Positions 21,731 through 32,759 of a DNA stretch of 64,000 nt are shown here, in pieces; positions within the stretch are counted from its first letter, which is position 1, and each line of letters opens with the position of its first letter. A program made the translations under genes and the position numbers. Origin of the DNA: Eucommia ulmoides (lineage: Eukaryota > Streptophyta > Magnoliopsida > Garryales > Eucommiaceae). The notes under the pieces are model-generated. The model searched no databases and was not told the origin of the DNA. It saw only the letters and a list, made by a program, of their open reading frames with translations. The DNA is taken from NCBI GenBank assembly GCA_016647705.1, contig CM028329.1:58979231-59043230 (forward strand), given 5' to 3'.

Positions 21731-22246
21731 AGAAGAAATGGGGGATTTACAGAAACCACCCCAGGAAATCCAAAATTCATCTCGTGGCCACCAAACGATC
21801 CGGAAACAAGTGAAATTTCAACTGATTATTAATTCTCGTTAAATTAAATTTTATTTAGCGTTGCAATTCTTGTAATCGTAATAATTTCGTAATGGTTAAT
21901 TTTAATAACGTTTTTCGTTAAGTTTAGTGTAATTTATTAAATTAAATTCTAGCGTAAAAAATGTTGAAATGACGATAATAAACATTAAGACCGTTCACGT
22001 GAATAAATTCGATATCGTAAACTATAACGGAGTAATATTTGTTGAATAGTAATATAGAATGCAGGGAATAGAAAAATTACGGAAATTAGGGTCTGCATTG
22101 TATGATTAGGGTATTTTAAATAAGATATTAATTTAGGCTCTGTCGCTATTAGATGCGCAGGCACCGGCGTCCAGATAAAGTGTAATCAGTGGTAGTTTTG
22201 CAAAACGGATATCGAGGTGAGTGTATTGTCTTCTTGCCAAACTATT

Positions 22247-22293
<47 letters not shown>

Positions 22294-23471
22294 GGTTTTA
22301 CTTGGACTGTATGATTTTATAAATGATATGGATCAAATAGGTTTTGGGTGAGTTGAGGAAATGGATTTTCGTTAAACTATGGTGGTGTTAAAAAGAAGTT
22401 GAAAAATGATTTTCGTTGGTTTTGGTGGCTTTGAAAGAGAGGGGATAATATTTGATTTTTCGAAATAAAAATAAAGGGAAAAAATAGTTTCGTTGAAATT
22501 AGACGGTTTTCAAACAAAGGTGAAAAATATGATTTTTGGATTTAAAAATTGGTTTTGAGAAAAAGAGGTAGACATTAGTGTTTTTGACGGTATTGATGAG
22601 GTGGTAATTTATATTATGGTCTGTTCGGAGAATGGTCCGGCAGATGGATATTGTTTTGTGATTTGATAATGATATTATTGAGTTGACTATGCCATAGTTT
22701 ATGTCCTGTCCGGAGGGTGGTCCGGCAGGTGGTGTTTTATATTATGTCCTGTCTTGAGGGTGGTCCGGCAGGTGGTGATAGATATTATGTGGTGATTTAT
22801 ATTATGGCCTCCGGAGACGTCCGGTAGGAGGTGATCTGCGCAGTTAGGTCTGCTAGGAAGGCATATCCTACGGATGGTTACAGTACCGTTGTAACTCCCA
22901 ATCGTAAGGTTAAAATGATCACTATGGCTTAGCCGGTGGGTATAGGATTGAGATGTGTGTTTGAGTTGTGGTGTTTTATATATATTGGGTGATTTATTAT
23001 TGATTAAGGTGATTGGTCTTATTTGATGCTAGAGATTTTACCAACTGTGTGGTGTTTATATATTTATGCTTGATCCATTTAAATGTGTATTATTTAGAAT
23101 GTATTATTATTATGTTAAAAATGGTTTTTATTAAGAAGGCAGTACACTCGCAGGTGGAGCAAATTTAGGAGTCGGTCCCCCTACTAGCCCTAGATAGAGT
23201 CATATGATGGAGTCGTATGGGAGTTTCTGAGATGAGCTGTCAGGGGTGAATCTGTGTGAGATTCTTGGTTGTTATATTTTTATATGTTGTTATTATAATT
23301 TAGGGATGGATGTGTCCCTAATTAGAGAGGATGTATCTGGTGACATTTTGTGGTTGTATATTTATGTATGGCCTTTGTTTTTTGTTTTTTAGATGGTTTG
23401 ACGTTCGGGTGAAGTCATGTCGATGTCCCATCGAGCCTCTAGGTGATGGGTGTCCTGGGTGGGGTGTGATA
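20568..23471 (+). mobile_element. Solo LTR, 2.9 kb, Ty3-type, inside the ORF
   Basis: It starts TGTAAGACCCCG and ends GGGTGTGATA, flanked by perfect duplications GACTT (20563-20567 and 23472-23476). The copy at 1-1634 is its relative. Inside are a (GA)n run (21194-21225), 30 A (21699-21728), a (TG)n run (22259-22289) and CCGGA/TCCGG hairpin repeats (22613-22835). ORFs inside are low-complexity. The lineage may be a Tekay-type chromovirus, but an LTR alone cannot prove it. Confidence 0.9.
22613..22835. repeat. CTGTCCGGA..GGTCCGGCAG hairpin repeats in the solo LTR
   Basis: Four imperfect units carry TCCGGA or GTCTTGAGGG paired with TCCGGCAG, separated by TTATATTATG. This place corresponds to 834-948 of the first LTR, where another hairpin repeat stands. 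Confidence 0.7.
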
Positions 23472-24309
23472 GACTTGGATAAAGATAAAGCAAGATTGTT
23501 ATCCCTTGAGCACCGATTTCTTCATTTAGTAATGACTTTGATCTCTATTTGATGAATGATATTGTTGAAGGAAGAAAATTAGATTTGGCTCACATCATGA
23601 TGGATCACATGAAATATATCTTTCAAAAACCCTTTAGAGTATTACCCTATGCTGATGTGCTTCAAAGGGTATTTAACCACTTTGGAGTTGAAATGGATCC
23701 CGATGAAGAAAAATTCATGACAATTATACCAGGATGGATTAATGTGGGTAACATTGTGCTAATGGGATATGAGTTTAGAGAAAATAGATGGGCGAAAAAG
23801 AAAAATGAGAGAAGACAAAGAGTAGAGGTTGAGGAAGAAGAAAATGATGAAAATGATGAGGATGAATTAAGCTCGGTTCAAAAGATAGATTTGCTTCGAG
23901 ATCAGGTTGATGATCTTCGAGTACATGTAGATATGATGAATCATCTGATAGCTGGGCTAGAAAGTAGTATGGCTCAAATAATATGCATATGGAAGCAGGA
24001 TTTGGGAGAATTACAAGAAATCTAGAACAAATATTCCAGTTTATGCAGTCATCACAGTATGCATACCAGCAGCAATATGGTGCTCAGCAACATTTCATAG
24101 GTCAGACTATGTTTGGAGCACAACAGTTCTTTGGAGGACTATCTACAGCAAGACCATCTAGAGCGGGATCATCAGGAGTACCGTCAACGCCATATTATAA
24201 ACAAATCCTTTCATGCTCGAATGTTCAGCCGATGGTTCAATATCCTCAGCTGCCAACCACCAGTCCAATGGGATCATACTATCCATTTCCAGGACAGGGT
24301 CCTTATTAG

Positions 24310-25054
24310 TTCATCATTTGGTATTTTTGTGTTATTTGAACAAGTCCCACATTAGTATTTTGGTCTGTAATAGCTAATCTAGGATTTTTGTGGAACTTAA
24401 CTTTTAGTGTATGGATTTTGATGGAATAGTTAGACTTGATCTACTTAGTTAAATATTTATCTCTAATGATGATCCACATGGTGTTTGTTGAAAATGATTT
24501 TCTTTTAAGAGTTGATTTATTGAAAATGGGTTTTGGTTCTTAAAATGGATTTTATTTGAGTTTAGATGTTGATATAATTTTCTTAAGAAATGATATGTTT
24601 TTATATGGTTTTAAAATTTAAATATTAATATCATGTTAAGTTGCTAAAATGTTCTAATTAATTTAGGTTTGTTTTCTCAAGCATATAATTGATTGATTGC
24701 CTAGAGTAGTGGTGATTTGTGGTTCCCCTTCCCCACTTTTTGATATGACAAAGGGGAAGAATCAGTTGATGTTTTGTTGAAACTCTATAAGGGAGAAACT
24801 ATCTTTGTGCTTAAAATGAGAGTAGTTAATGTTTAGGTTAGTTGTGCTTAAAATAAGATTAGTTAATGTTTAGGTTTGTTCGCCTAAGCATTGCACTAAT
24901 GCAGGGGGAGTTTGTGCTTTGTTGAATATCATATGTATTTTTAAAATTATTCATCATGATTGTTCTTTAATGAGTTAAAAAACCTATCCTCAGATTTAGG
25001 GGGAAAGTGGTTATATTTTATTTTGACAAAAATATCAAAGTTAATTGTCATCAT
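24310..25054. other. 3' untranslated region of the pol-less SIRE element
   Basis: No coding potential is visible. TTGATTGCCTAGAGTA (24690) and GACAAAGGGG (24748) recur in the sister element at 63172-63187 and 63231-63240. Both elements therefore share a 3' region even though their coding parts differ. Confidence 0.6.
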
Positions 25055-25068
25055 AAAAATGGGGAGAT
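25055..25068 (+). other. Polypurine tract
   Basis: AAAAATGGGGAGAT abuts the 3' LTR start TGTTGATTC at 25069. Confidence 0.75.
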
Positions 25069-27509
25069 TGTTGATTCTAAGATTTTGATGGACAATTAGA
25101 TATTGATATTTTTTGTGGAACTAATGAGTTTATTGAGTGTTTCAGTGTAAAAGTTTCATTGATGATTTTATCATGAAAAAATGATTAAAGATGGTTAAGA
25201 ATGCAAGAGACTGACAAGGAGACAAGCATTAAGAGACTGAAGATTTTGAAAATTTTAGAGAAAATAACTCAAGTTAATTTTAACTCTTAATGTATCCCGA
25301 TTAGGATCATACACGACCCAAAAATAAATTTATGTTTATGTGTGTTTTTATTAGGATCTTAATTAGTTAACATATTTGCTCTTATGTGAAATTGAAGAAG
25401 AAATATTGATTTAAGAAAGATTAGTAATTAAAATTGATTTTTAAAGTATCAATTAAGTTAACTGAGAAAAGAAATTGGTTAAAGGGGCAAAAATGTTGAA
25501 GATTTGAGTTAAAAATTAATTAAGGATGAAGTGTTCTAACATGATCGATCAACTGAACAACAAGGATCAGTCAACCGATGAATAAGTGGCTGGGAATGGT
25601 GCAGTCTTTAGATTAATCGGTCAACCGACCAAAGAGAAATCGGTCGACTTAGGCTAAAGTCTGAACTCTTTGAATCGATCGGTAGACAGATCATGACAGA
25701 TTGGTTGACCTAAGGCCAATACTTAAACTCTCTGAATCCATCGGTCGACAGACCTAAGATAATCAGTCGACCGATAATAGTTGAAAATTAGCTTGGGGAG
25801 TATCCTGAATCAATCGATCGACAGACCATGGAGCAGCAGTCGACCTACTGGCCAGACGTTTTGGCTTGGGCTACTACCTGAATCGATCGGTTGACCTATG
25901 GACTTTGGTCGGTCAACCAATGGGACTGCTTCAGGTTTGGAGGATTTCGTGGATTTTTTTTAAAAAGTAGCCATTACTAGCTGTTTTATGGTTAAGATCA
26001 GAGATATATCTTGGAGATTTGATGTTATTTGAAATATCTGATTGATATTTTGATATCCCTATAGATATGGTTCATATAATTTGATTATTTCTCAAATTGG
26101 TATGTTTAATTCTTTCTGTCCTATCTAATTGAGATTGAAAAATATTTTAGGGATTAAATTGAATGTTTTAAAATTTATAATTGAGTGAATTAAACTAGGA
26201 TTGATTCATGTCGATGCAAATGGTCTATAAGAGCAATTAAGTGTCAGGACAAGTGGAAACTAGCCGTAGGAGGGTGTATTTTAAATCCATATAAATAGAC
26301 ATGCGTTTTTCACTTATGAGTGATCCCAATCAATCAACTTTCAAGAGCTATTCAGTTCCTAAGTTTTATGAGAGTAATTATTCTGAATTCATACTAAGTA
26401 TTGTGAGATTTTTCTTAAGAATTGTTTTTGGGAATTTGTTGTTGTTGCTACCGATCTAGAGTTTCGTTGCGATTCATTTACATTTATTTCGATGGTATCC
26501 TGGTGAGATCTTTCCAATTGTTTGCTCTTAATTGATCTTTGATATTATTATTTGTTACTTGGAATTTTGATCTTTGAAATCGTTTTTTTGAACTTTTAAT
26601 TACTTGAAAAATATTTTGAAATGATTTCTTGTAAAAAATCTAATTACGTGCTAAATTGTATGCTACCCGCTTTCATTAAAATCAGATTTTGAAATTCTCA
26701 CTTTCTATAACTAGTATCGGGACATTAATTGAGTTCAAATTAATCTGGAGTGGCAGAAGCTCCTAGTAGGAAAAAGCTTATTAATTTTGTAATTGGTAAG
26801 TTGTGTACGGATTATATATTATTGGGAATATCTAATCAGGAGTAGCTTCAGGTTTCAATCTCTTACAGTAAAGAGATTGAGGTTTGATCTTTACCTAGTG
26901 TATAAAAAGATTAGATTACTCTTTTCCCGTGAAAAAAGATACGTGTAATTCTTCCTAACTAGAATTAATTTTGAGTGAATTTGTAACGATTCAATCCTTA
27001 CCAAGTAAAATGATACTTGGAGAGATTTAGTAAGGTTTAATTCTTTAGCCTACGGTATAAAAAGAATTAGGTTGAGATTCTTCCTGTAATAGAATTAGAT
27101 TAATCTTTAGTCTGGGAAAAAGATAGAGGTTCTTCCTTAGCTTGTGAAAAGGAAAATTATAAAGGTTAATTCTGAGCCTGCGAAAAGAATTATTTGTAAG
27201 GGTTTGGTTTCTACCCGATTAAAGGGATCATAGTGATTAGTGGGTGCGACTCTCTGTGGGGCTCAGAGGACTAGATTAGCCAAGAGTAGCTTGGTGAACC
27301 AGTATAAATTTTGGTGTGTTGTAATTTTTACTTTATTTATTTCCAGTTGTTTGGGTGTGCACCTAGTTTGATAACATATATCTGCTGCTATAAAAATAAT
27401 AATTAATTTAGGTTAAAATTAATTATTTGAATTTTCAAGTGTTATTTATTTGATAATTTTTATTACTACCCAATTCAGCCCCTCTCTTGGATAGCTCACT
27501 AGGTCAACA
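25069..27509 (+). repeat. 3' LTR of the pol-less SIRE element
   Basis: It starts TGTTGATTCTAAG and ends GGTCAACA, with GATTT after it. It matches 15716-18154 closely, with the palindrome cluster at 25540-25925 and the TATA box at 26290-26297. Confidence 0.93.
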
Positions 27510-27514
27510 GATTT

Positions 27515-28007
27515 CATGGCCATCGTCTATCCATGGTTGTCGGCTTCTTGGGTCATGCCGTCGACTTCGTGGGTAATCATTTTCATCGGCTTCGTGGGTC
27601 ACGCCAATCGATTTAAGGTTTCGATTTCGAAATCAAAATCAAAATTAAAATTAGGGTTTCGATTTCGAACTATAATTTGAGTTTGATTTTGATTTCAATA
27701 TTGTTTTCGATTTGGATTGGGGTTTAGGATTTCGATTTCAATTTTGATTTCGATTTCAATTAGGGTTTATGATTTAGATTTAGATTTTGATATTGATTTC
27801 AATTGGGGTTTAGGATTTTGATTTCAATTTCGATTTCGATTGGGGTTTATGATTTCAATTTCAATTGAGGTTTAGGATTTTGATTTCGATTTCGATGGGG
27901 GTTTAGGATTTCAATTTCGATTTCAATTTCAATTTTGATTGGGGTTTAGGATGTTGATTTCGATTGTGGTTTAGGATTTGATTGCTTAATGATTTCTTAA
28001 TTGTGGT
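27515..28007. repeat. Degenerate (GATTTC)n / GGGTTTAGGATTT tract
   Basis: From about 27610 the strand is dominated by GATTTCGATTTCAATT and GGGGTTTAGGATTT words, a short-period expansion. The first 95 bp (GTCGGCTTC, GTCGACTTCG, ATCGGCTTC) continue the target DNA left of the SIRE insertion. No gene is seen. Confidence 0.8.
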
Positions 28008-28010
28008 TTA

Positions 28011-28205
28011 GGGCTCGTTCTTGATTTCTAAGATAAAATCATTACCAACCGTCATTTTGTTCCCAGAACAAAAAAAAAAAAAAAAAAAAAAAGTCGTTAC
28101 CAAACGTGATTCTACTCCCAAGAATGAAACATAATTCTCATGATATCCTATCCCATTCCCATTCCACTGCATACGAAGAGAACGAAACGGTTACAAAACA
28201 GACCC
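28011..28205. mobile_element. Tourist-like MITE
   Basis: This 195-bp unit starts GGGCTCGTTCTTG and ends ACAAAACAGACCC, giving imperfect inverted ends, and is flanked by TTA on both sides (28008-28010 and 28206-28208). A 3-bp TTA duplication with GGG..CCC ends is typical of PIF/Harbinger-derived MITEs. An A-run of about 22 lies at 28070-28091. It has no coding capacity. Confidence 0.5.
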
Positions 28206-28208
28206 TTA

Positions 28209-28984
28209 GTTTCCGTTCCCAGAAAATAGGATCAAAAACAAAAATATGTTAACAAATAAAATGTGTTTCCTTTTGTTTTAGAGCAAAATTTTTGGAGCAT
28301 AACAAAATTTGGGTACAATTCTATTCTATTCCAAAAAAAAAAAAAAAAAAACTTTACTGATATTTTGGAACAGCACAAAACTAATTTTTTTTTTTTTTTT
28401 TTGTATTCCCTGATTTTTTCTTTTCTTTCTATATTTTTTTATATTTTTGGAAACATAAATATGAGAGCAAAAATACTAAACATAGCACACGCAACAGTCA
28501 GTTCTTAAAAGGAAAAAAAAATATTTATGAAACAACTCATCTCATAAAGAGCATGGGAAAATGCTATGACTTTTAAGGTGAGGAAAAGATTGTGCATAAT
28601 TCTAATAGACCAACTAGGTATGTCAATGGTTTGGGTTCATCTCGAACTCATTCAAAACCAAAACCGTTTAACATATATAAAACCAAAATTGCTGATTTTT
28701 TTTAAAATAGTTTTAAAATTGGACAATTTAATTTTGACCAAAACCAAAACTAAAATCGTAAAACCGCGAAACCATTGAAGATTTTTAAAATTTATAAAAA
28801 ACCAAAATCATAGACTATTATTTCATAAATATGAACAAAAACATAACTAAAATATAAAACATAAATTCTAAAAGTAATAACCAAATTACAAAACTATTAA
28901 TTGTAAACATTCTCCAAATCATACAGTCTTCAAAATAATTAAAAATCAACTGCATAAAAATATTTTTCAAAATCATAGCGGCCT
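28209..28984. other. AT-rich non-coding DNA, likely MITE remnants
   Basis: Runs of A and T (28336-28351, 28386-28402) and AAAACCAAAACC/GGTTTTGG-type words at 28650-28800 suggest degraded short transposons, but no pair of termini could be fixed. The short ORFs are A/T-run artefacts. Confidence 0.45.
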
Positions 28985-29500
28985 ATAACGTCCCTCACAC
29001 CTTGGTGTTACTACTAGAGAAATTCTCTAAGTGTGGAAGTGAAGTCTTGTATATATAGGGTAAGGGAAGAGGGTACTTTTGGAGATTTCCAACTTTCTAA
29101 AATATTTTAGGACATTGTAGAGAATTGTGGAGCATCCTAGACACCCCATTTTCTAAAATTCCCTTTTGTAAATATCTAGTAGAATTCTATGGAGTATCAT
29201 TTGTAACCATTAGATCAAAATGGTCTAGATCGTCCATCATAGGCCCTTGGCCTATATAAAGGGGAGGGAGCTCATTTTCTCCTCACCAAGTTGTGTCAAG
29301 CAATATAAGCTTTCAATCTCTCAAGCTCTCTCTTGCTTTTCTACTCTTATAATCTCTCTAGTTTCCTTTAGTTTATTTCTTCTCAAAGTTTGTTTGGTTG
29401 ATTATCTTGGTAAGGCTTACTTAGCACTTTCAAGAGGTAGGAATCCATGCTAAGTGCCATATGATTACTTCGGGAAAAGTAAGTCCGTAATAGTGGGCAA
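28985..29500 (+). repeat. 5' LTR and leader of the chromovirus
   Basis: TAACGTCCCTCACACC opens the region. A TATATAAA box lies at 29253-29260 before a CT-rich downstream stretch, as in LTR promoters. Without a second copy, neither LTR end can be placed, and I see no convincing primer site before the ATG at 29524. Confidence 0.55.
29253..29260 (+). promoter_or_regulatory. TATA box of the chromovirus LTR
   Basis: TATATAAA in GGCCTATATAAAGGGG lies 271 bp before the gag ATG, followed by CT-rich sequence typical of plant LTR leaders. Confidence 0.6.
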
Positions 29501-29523
29501 GGCATCCATCTTGGACTGTAGCA

Positions 29524-30792
29524 ATGGCATCAACCGGAACATCCAACATGGAGGAGCCTATAATGGAATGCAACCAAGAGGAGAGCCAGCCCGCTACCCA
29601 TCAAGACAAAAGAAGCAAGTCTAAGGACCTTATCTCAGGCCTTGAGGGACAGGTGACTATCCTGGAGGAGATGATGGCGAAAGTAACGTCCGACTTTGAG
29701 GACATGAGGAAACATATTTATGGCTTCGAGTCAGAAGAACAAGACATTAATGAAGATATGAAGGTGTCCATTTTCCAACTTAGTGACTACGTACAGGGTG
29801 AGGTACGTGCTCTTCAAGATCAAGTCTTCTTAGAGCTGAATAGCATAAGGAAACACTTTGAAGGCGAAATATCCAACGTTCGGGTTGAGTTGGAGAAAAG
29901 CCTTAAAAGTTACTATGGAGGTAAACTCTCCAAAATTCAAGATGAATTGGAGGAGGCCCGATCGGATTGGGCTCTATGCAAGCGGGCGGTATCGTCAGGG
30001 ATTACTACCACTCCTAAGGTCACGGATATCGACATTCTGAAATCGAACAATTTATCTGGCGGGCAAAACGCTCGAGAATTGGACAACTTTATTTGGGGCT
30101 TGGAACGATACATCACTGCCAAATGAACGGTACGCGAATGCTTAAAGATCAATAATATGGTAACGTACCTTATAAACGTAGCACTACTATGGTGGCATTG
30201 GAAAGACGAAGAAATTTCCAAAGGTAAGTGTGAGATCAATACATTTGAAGATTTCAAAAGAGAAATCAAAAGACAATTTTATCCTAAGAATGCCAAAGTG
30301 GAAGCAACGGGTAAGCTTTGCCGGCTAAAATAAACGGGGTCTATCTCAGACTATGTGAAAGAATTCACAATTCTAACACTAGAAATCCCTGGTATAGCCG
30401 ATAAAGATAAATTGTTCTCCTTCTTTGATGGGTTACGACATTGGGCCAAGACGGAATTAATGCGCTGAGGTGTGTAAGACCTCTCTACCGTCATAGCCAT
30501 AGCGGAATTACTAATCAATTATAGTATAAAGGGCGAAACAACTAAGGTAAAAGACAGGCCCAGAAGGTCCAATCAAGGTCAAGGTAGAGGAGACCACGGA
30601 TACTTCCAAAGTGGCTATGGAAATCAGGATGCTGGAGGTCCCAAACTCTCGTCCTCATCTTGGAAGGAGAGGTCATGGATTACCAAAGACAAGGATCGTT
30701 CTCAATCCAGAACCAACTGTTTCATTTGCGATCGGCCACATTGGGTACCAGAATGGATCAAATGAAAAGCACAAAGTGCCATGACAACGGAG
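29524..30792 (+). pseudogene. gag: Chromovirus gag, decayed
   Basis: The ATG gives a 200-residue acidic, helical N-terminal part (EEMMAKVTSDFEDMRKHIYG, coiled-coil-like), ending at a stop at 30124-30126. Reading continues in frame with the gag domain: ALLWWHWKDEEI, FKREIKRQFYPKNAKVEAT, ISDYVKEFTILTLEIPGIAD, LFSFFDGLRHWAKTEL. A partial knuckle CFICDRPHWVPEW keeps only part of the CCHC set. Further stops occur at 30331-30333, 30466-30468 and 30472-30474. Confidence 0.85.
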
Positions 30793-30829
30793 TACGAATA
30801 ACAACATAAGCAACAAAAGGATGAGGTAC

Positions 30830-31400
30830 ATATGGGCTCCCTTCGTCTGTCGAATGCTATCAAGGTAAAGTGCTCTGTGCCAGAAGATTCTCCCAAGGAG
30901 TTGATGTTCTCAAAGCAAAGATTAATGAGGTGCTCACTAAGGCCCTTACTGATATCGGGGAAGCCAAAACTTTGTCTCCTTGGAGGAGGCAAAAAGATTG
31001 AAGCTCAAATTCGTCATGGAAAGAAAAACCCTGAAGGCCATAAATTTAGCTGCCCAACCATTACAAGGAGTGGCATGAGGTGTGCATTCCAAGATCGGAT
31101 AATGGGAAGGAACAATAGACATGTTGGTAGTACCTATAGACGACTTCAAGATCGTGATAGGCATGAAATTTCTCGATAAGGTAAACACTTTCCCCATTCT
31201 TTTTGCTAATTCAGTATGCATCATGGATAGCGGCTAGGCTTGCATGTTTCTTACGGAATGTGCTACAAAAATCAAGAAGTAAGCTTTGTCCGCTATATAA
31301 TTCAAGAAGGCATTCAAGAAAGGGGAAACAAGTTACCTTGCGGTAATGAATGAAATGCCGAACGATCTAATAGTACCCGAGGAGCTTCCAAAAAGGCTAC
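30830..31400 (+). pseudogene. pol: Chromovirus protease region, heavily decayed
   Basis: Pieces in shifting frames read NEVLTKALTDIGEAKTLS, where the D(T/S)GA catalytic motif has become DIGEA. They continue with DMLVVPIDDFKIVIGMKFL-like and LPKRLPPLIKVDHKIELK-like pieces leading toward RT. At least three frameshifts separate them. Confidence 0.7.
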
Positions 31401-32205
31401 CACCCCTCATAAAGGTGGATCACAAAATTGAGTTGAAATCTGGTGCCAAACCTTCGGCCATGGCACCTTATCATTATTGCCTCCTGAGCTCGAAAAATTA
31501 AGGAGGCAACTGGAGGAGTTATTGGACGGCGGACACTTACAGGTGTCTAAAGCACCGTACGGGGCACCAATTCTATTCCAAAAGAATAAGAATAGTTTGT
31601 TGCAGATATACATCTATTATTAGATGCTCAATAAGATCACGATAAAGAACAAGTACCCAATTCCTCGGATCATCAATTGCTTTGATCGGCACACTAAATC
31701 CTGGTAATTCACAAAGTTGGACTTGCGCTCGAGGTACTACCAAGTATGGATTGCCGAAGGAGACAAGTCGAAGACAACGTGTGTTACAAAGTACGGTTCC
31801 TTTGAATTCTAGGCCATGCCATTCGGACTCACAAATTCACCGGCCACATTCTGTCCCTTAATTAACAAGATTTTCCACCCATTCTTTGATCATTTTGTCA
31901 TAGTCAACTTGGATGATATCCTTATTTATAGTGAGACTTTGGACGAACATGTCCAACATCTCAAACAAGTCCTCCAAGTACTACGGGAAAATGAGCTTTA
32001 CATCAAGGTGGAAAAATTTTCCTTGGCACAAGAGGAAGTGTCGTTTTTTGGCCACAAGGTGCGACAAAGAAAGATTATGATGGAAACATGCAAGGTAAAA
32101 ACAATTCAGGATTTGGAACCACCCACGAAGATAACGGAATTACATTCATTCTGGGGGTTCATAAATTATTATCGAAGTTTCATAAAGAGTTATTCTGCCT
32201 GAGCT
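31401..32205 (+). pseudogene. pol: Chromovirus reverse transcriptase, decayed
   Basis: The first half is scrambled by stops. From 31816 a clean frame gives MPFGLTNSPATFCPLINKIF, then the catalytic box VNLDDILIYS (the usual YxDD with Leu-Asp-Asp, Asp pair kept), then LHSFWGFINYYRSFIKSYS. Confidence 0.88.
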
Positions 32206-32700
32206 ACCTCTCTCACCGATCTATTGAAGAAAGGAAAGACATGGGAATGGCTTGAGAAATGCCAAAATGCCTTTGCCGACTTAAAAAAGACTGTCTTAGA
32301 AGAGCCAATATTATGCTTGCCTAATTTTTCCAAGCCTTACAAGGTTCACACGGATGCTTTCGACTTTGCCATTGGAGGGGTTCACATGTAGGAAGGGCAT
32401 CATGTGGCTTGTGAAATTCAAAAATTAAATAACACTGAGAGACGCTATACTATCCAAGAGAAAGAAATGAGGGTTGTGGTTCACTGCCTACAAACGTGGA
32501 GGCACTATCTCATGGGGTCTCGATTTATCATCACAACCAACAACGTTTCTACTAGCTACTTCCAGATGCAAAAGAAACTAAGTCCAAAGCAAGCATGGTG
32601 GCGATATTTTCTTGCTGAATTCGACTATCAGCTGGAGTACAAGCCTAGATGAGTGAATGTTGTAACTGATTCCTTAATCCGTAAGACAGAACTATCATCC
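32206..32700 (+). pseudogene. pol: Chromovirus RNase H, decayed
   Basis: The RT/RH connection is followed by KPYKVHTDAFDFAIGGV (the catalytic Asp is present), a stop at 32389-32391, NNTERRYTIQEKEMRVVVHC, the WRHYLMGSRFIITTNN block and WWRYFLAEFDYQLEYKPR. Confidence 0.85.
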
Positions 32701-32759
32701 ATCAATAGTCCTAAATGCCTTGTTACTGGATTGCATCAAAGAGGCACTTCAACAGGATC

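Larger units (their letters stand above)
20140..24309 (+). pseudogene. Plant-transposon-protein-like ORF, split by a solo LTR
   Basis: Reading from MPRIKKRSQKFKY gives an N-terminal segment, then FYSNLTYNEVYMTSFVKGKE and IRFDSDILSIILGLE. This pattern matches the plant family called putative plant transposon protein (PF20167, from memory). In-frame stops are at 20347-20349 and 20356-20358. The solo LTR (20568-23471) interrupts at a GAC TT codon boundary and the frame resumes at 23472. A frameshift near 23530 leads to DLAHIMMDHMKYIF, an acidic EEEENDENDEDE block, a helical stretch, a second frameshift near 24000, and a Gln-rich tail QYAYQQQYGAQQHF. Its role in the element is unknown. Confidence 0.65.
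15716..27509 (+). mobile_element. SIRE-like copia element lacking pol, 11.8 kb
   Basis: LTRs of 2439 and 2441 bp with a matched 5-bp duplication enclose a primer site (18156-18168), a gag-derived module, a plant-transposon-protein-like ORF and a purine tract (25055-25068). No protease, integrase, RT or RNase H is present. Same-family LTRs occur at 35111, 44897 and 58724, and the copy at 44897 carries SIRE-type gag-pol, which identifies the lineage. Without the 2.9-kb solo LTR inside, the element would be 8.9 kb. It must have used enzymes of another element. Confidence 0.9.

Noticed and set aside
21292-21780. 162-residue minus-strand ORF rich in Pro, His and Thr
   Set aside because: It lies wholly in the solo LTR and reads through its poly-A, (TG)-like and GA tracts. 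Composition explains the open frame.
29937-30269. 110-residue minus-strand ORF
   Set aside because: It is the complementary shadow of chromovirus gag, which is confirmed by its motifs.
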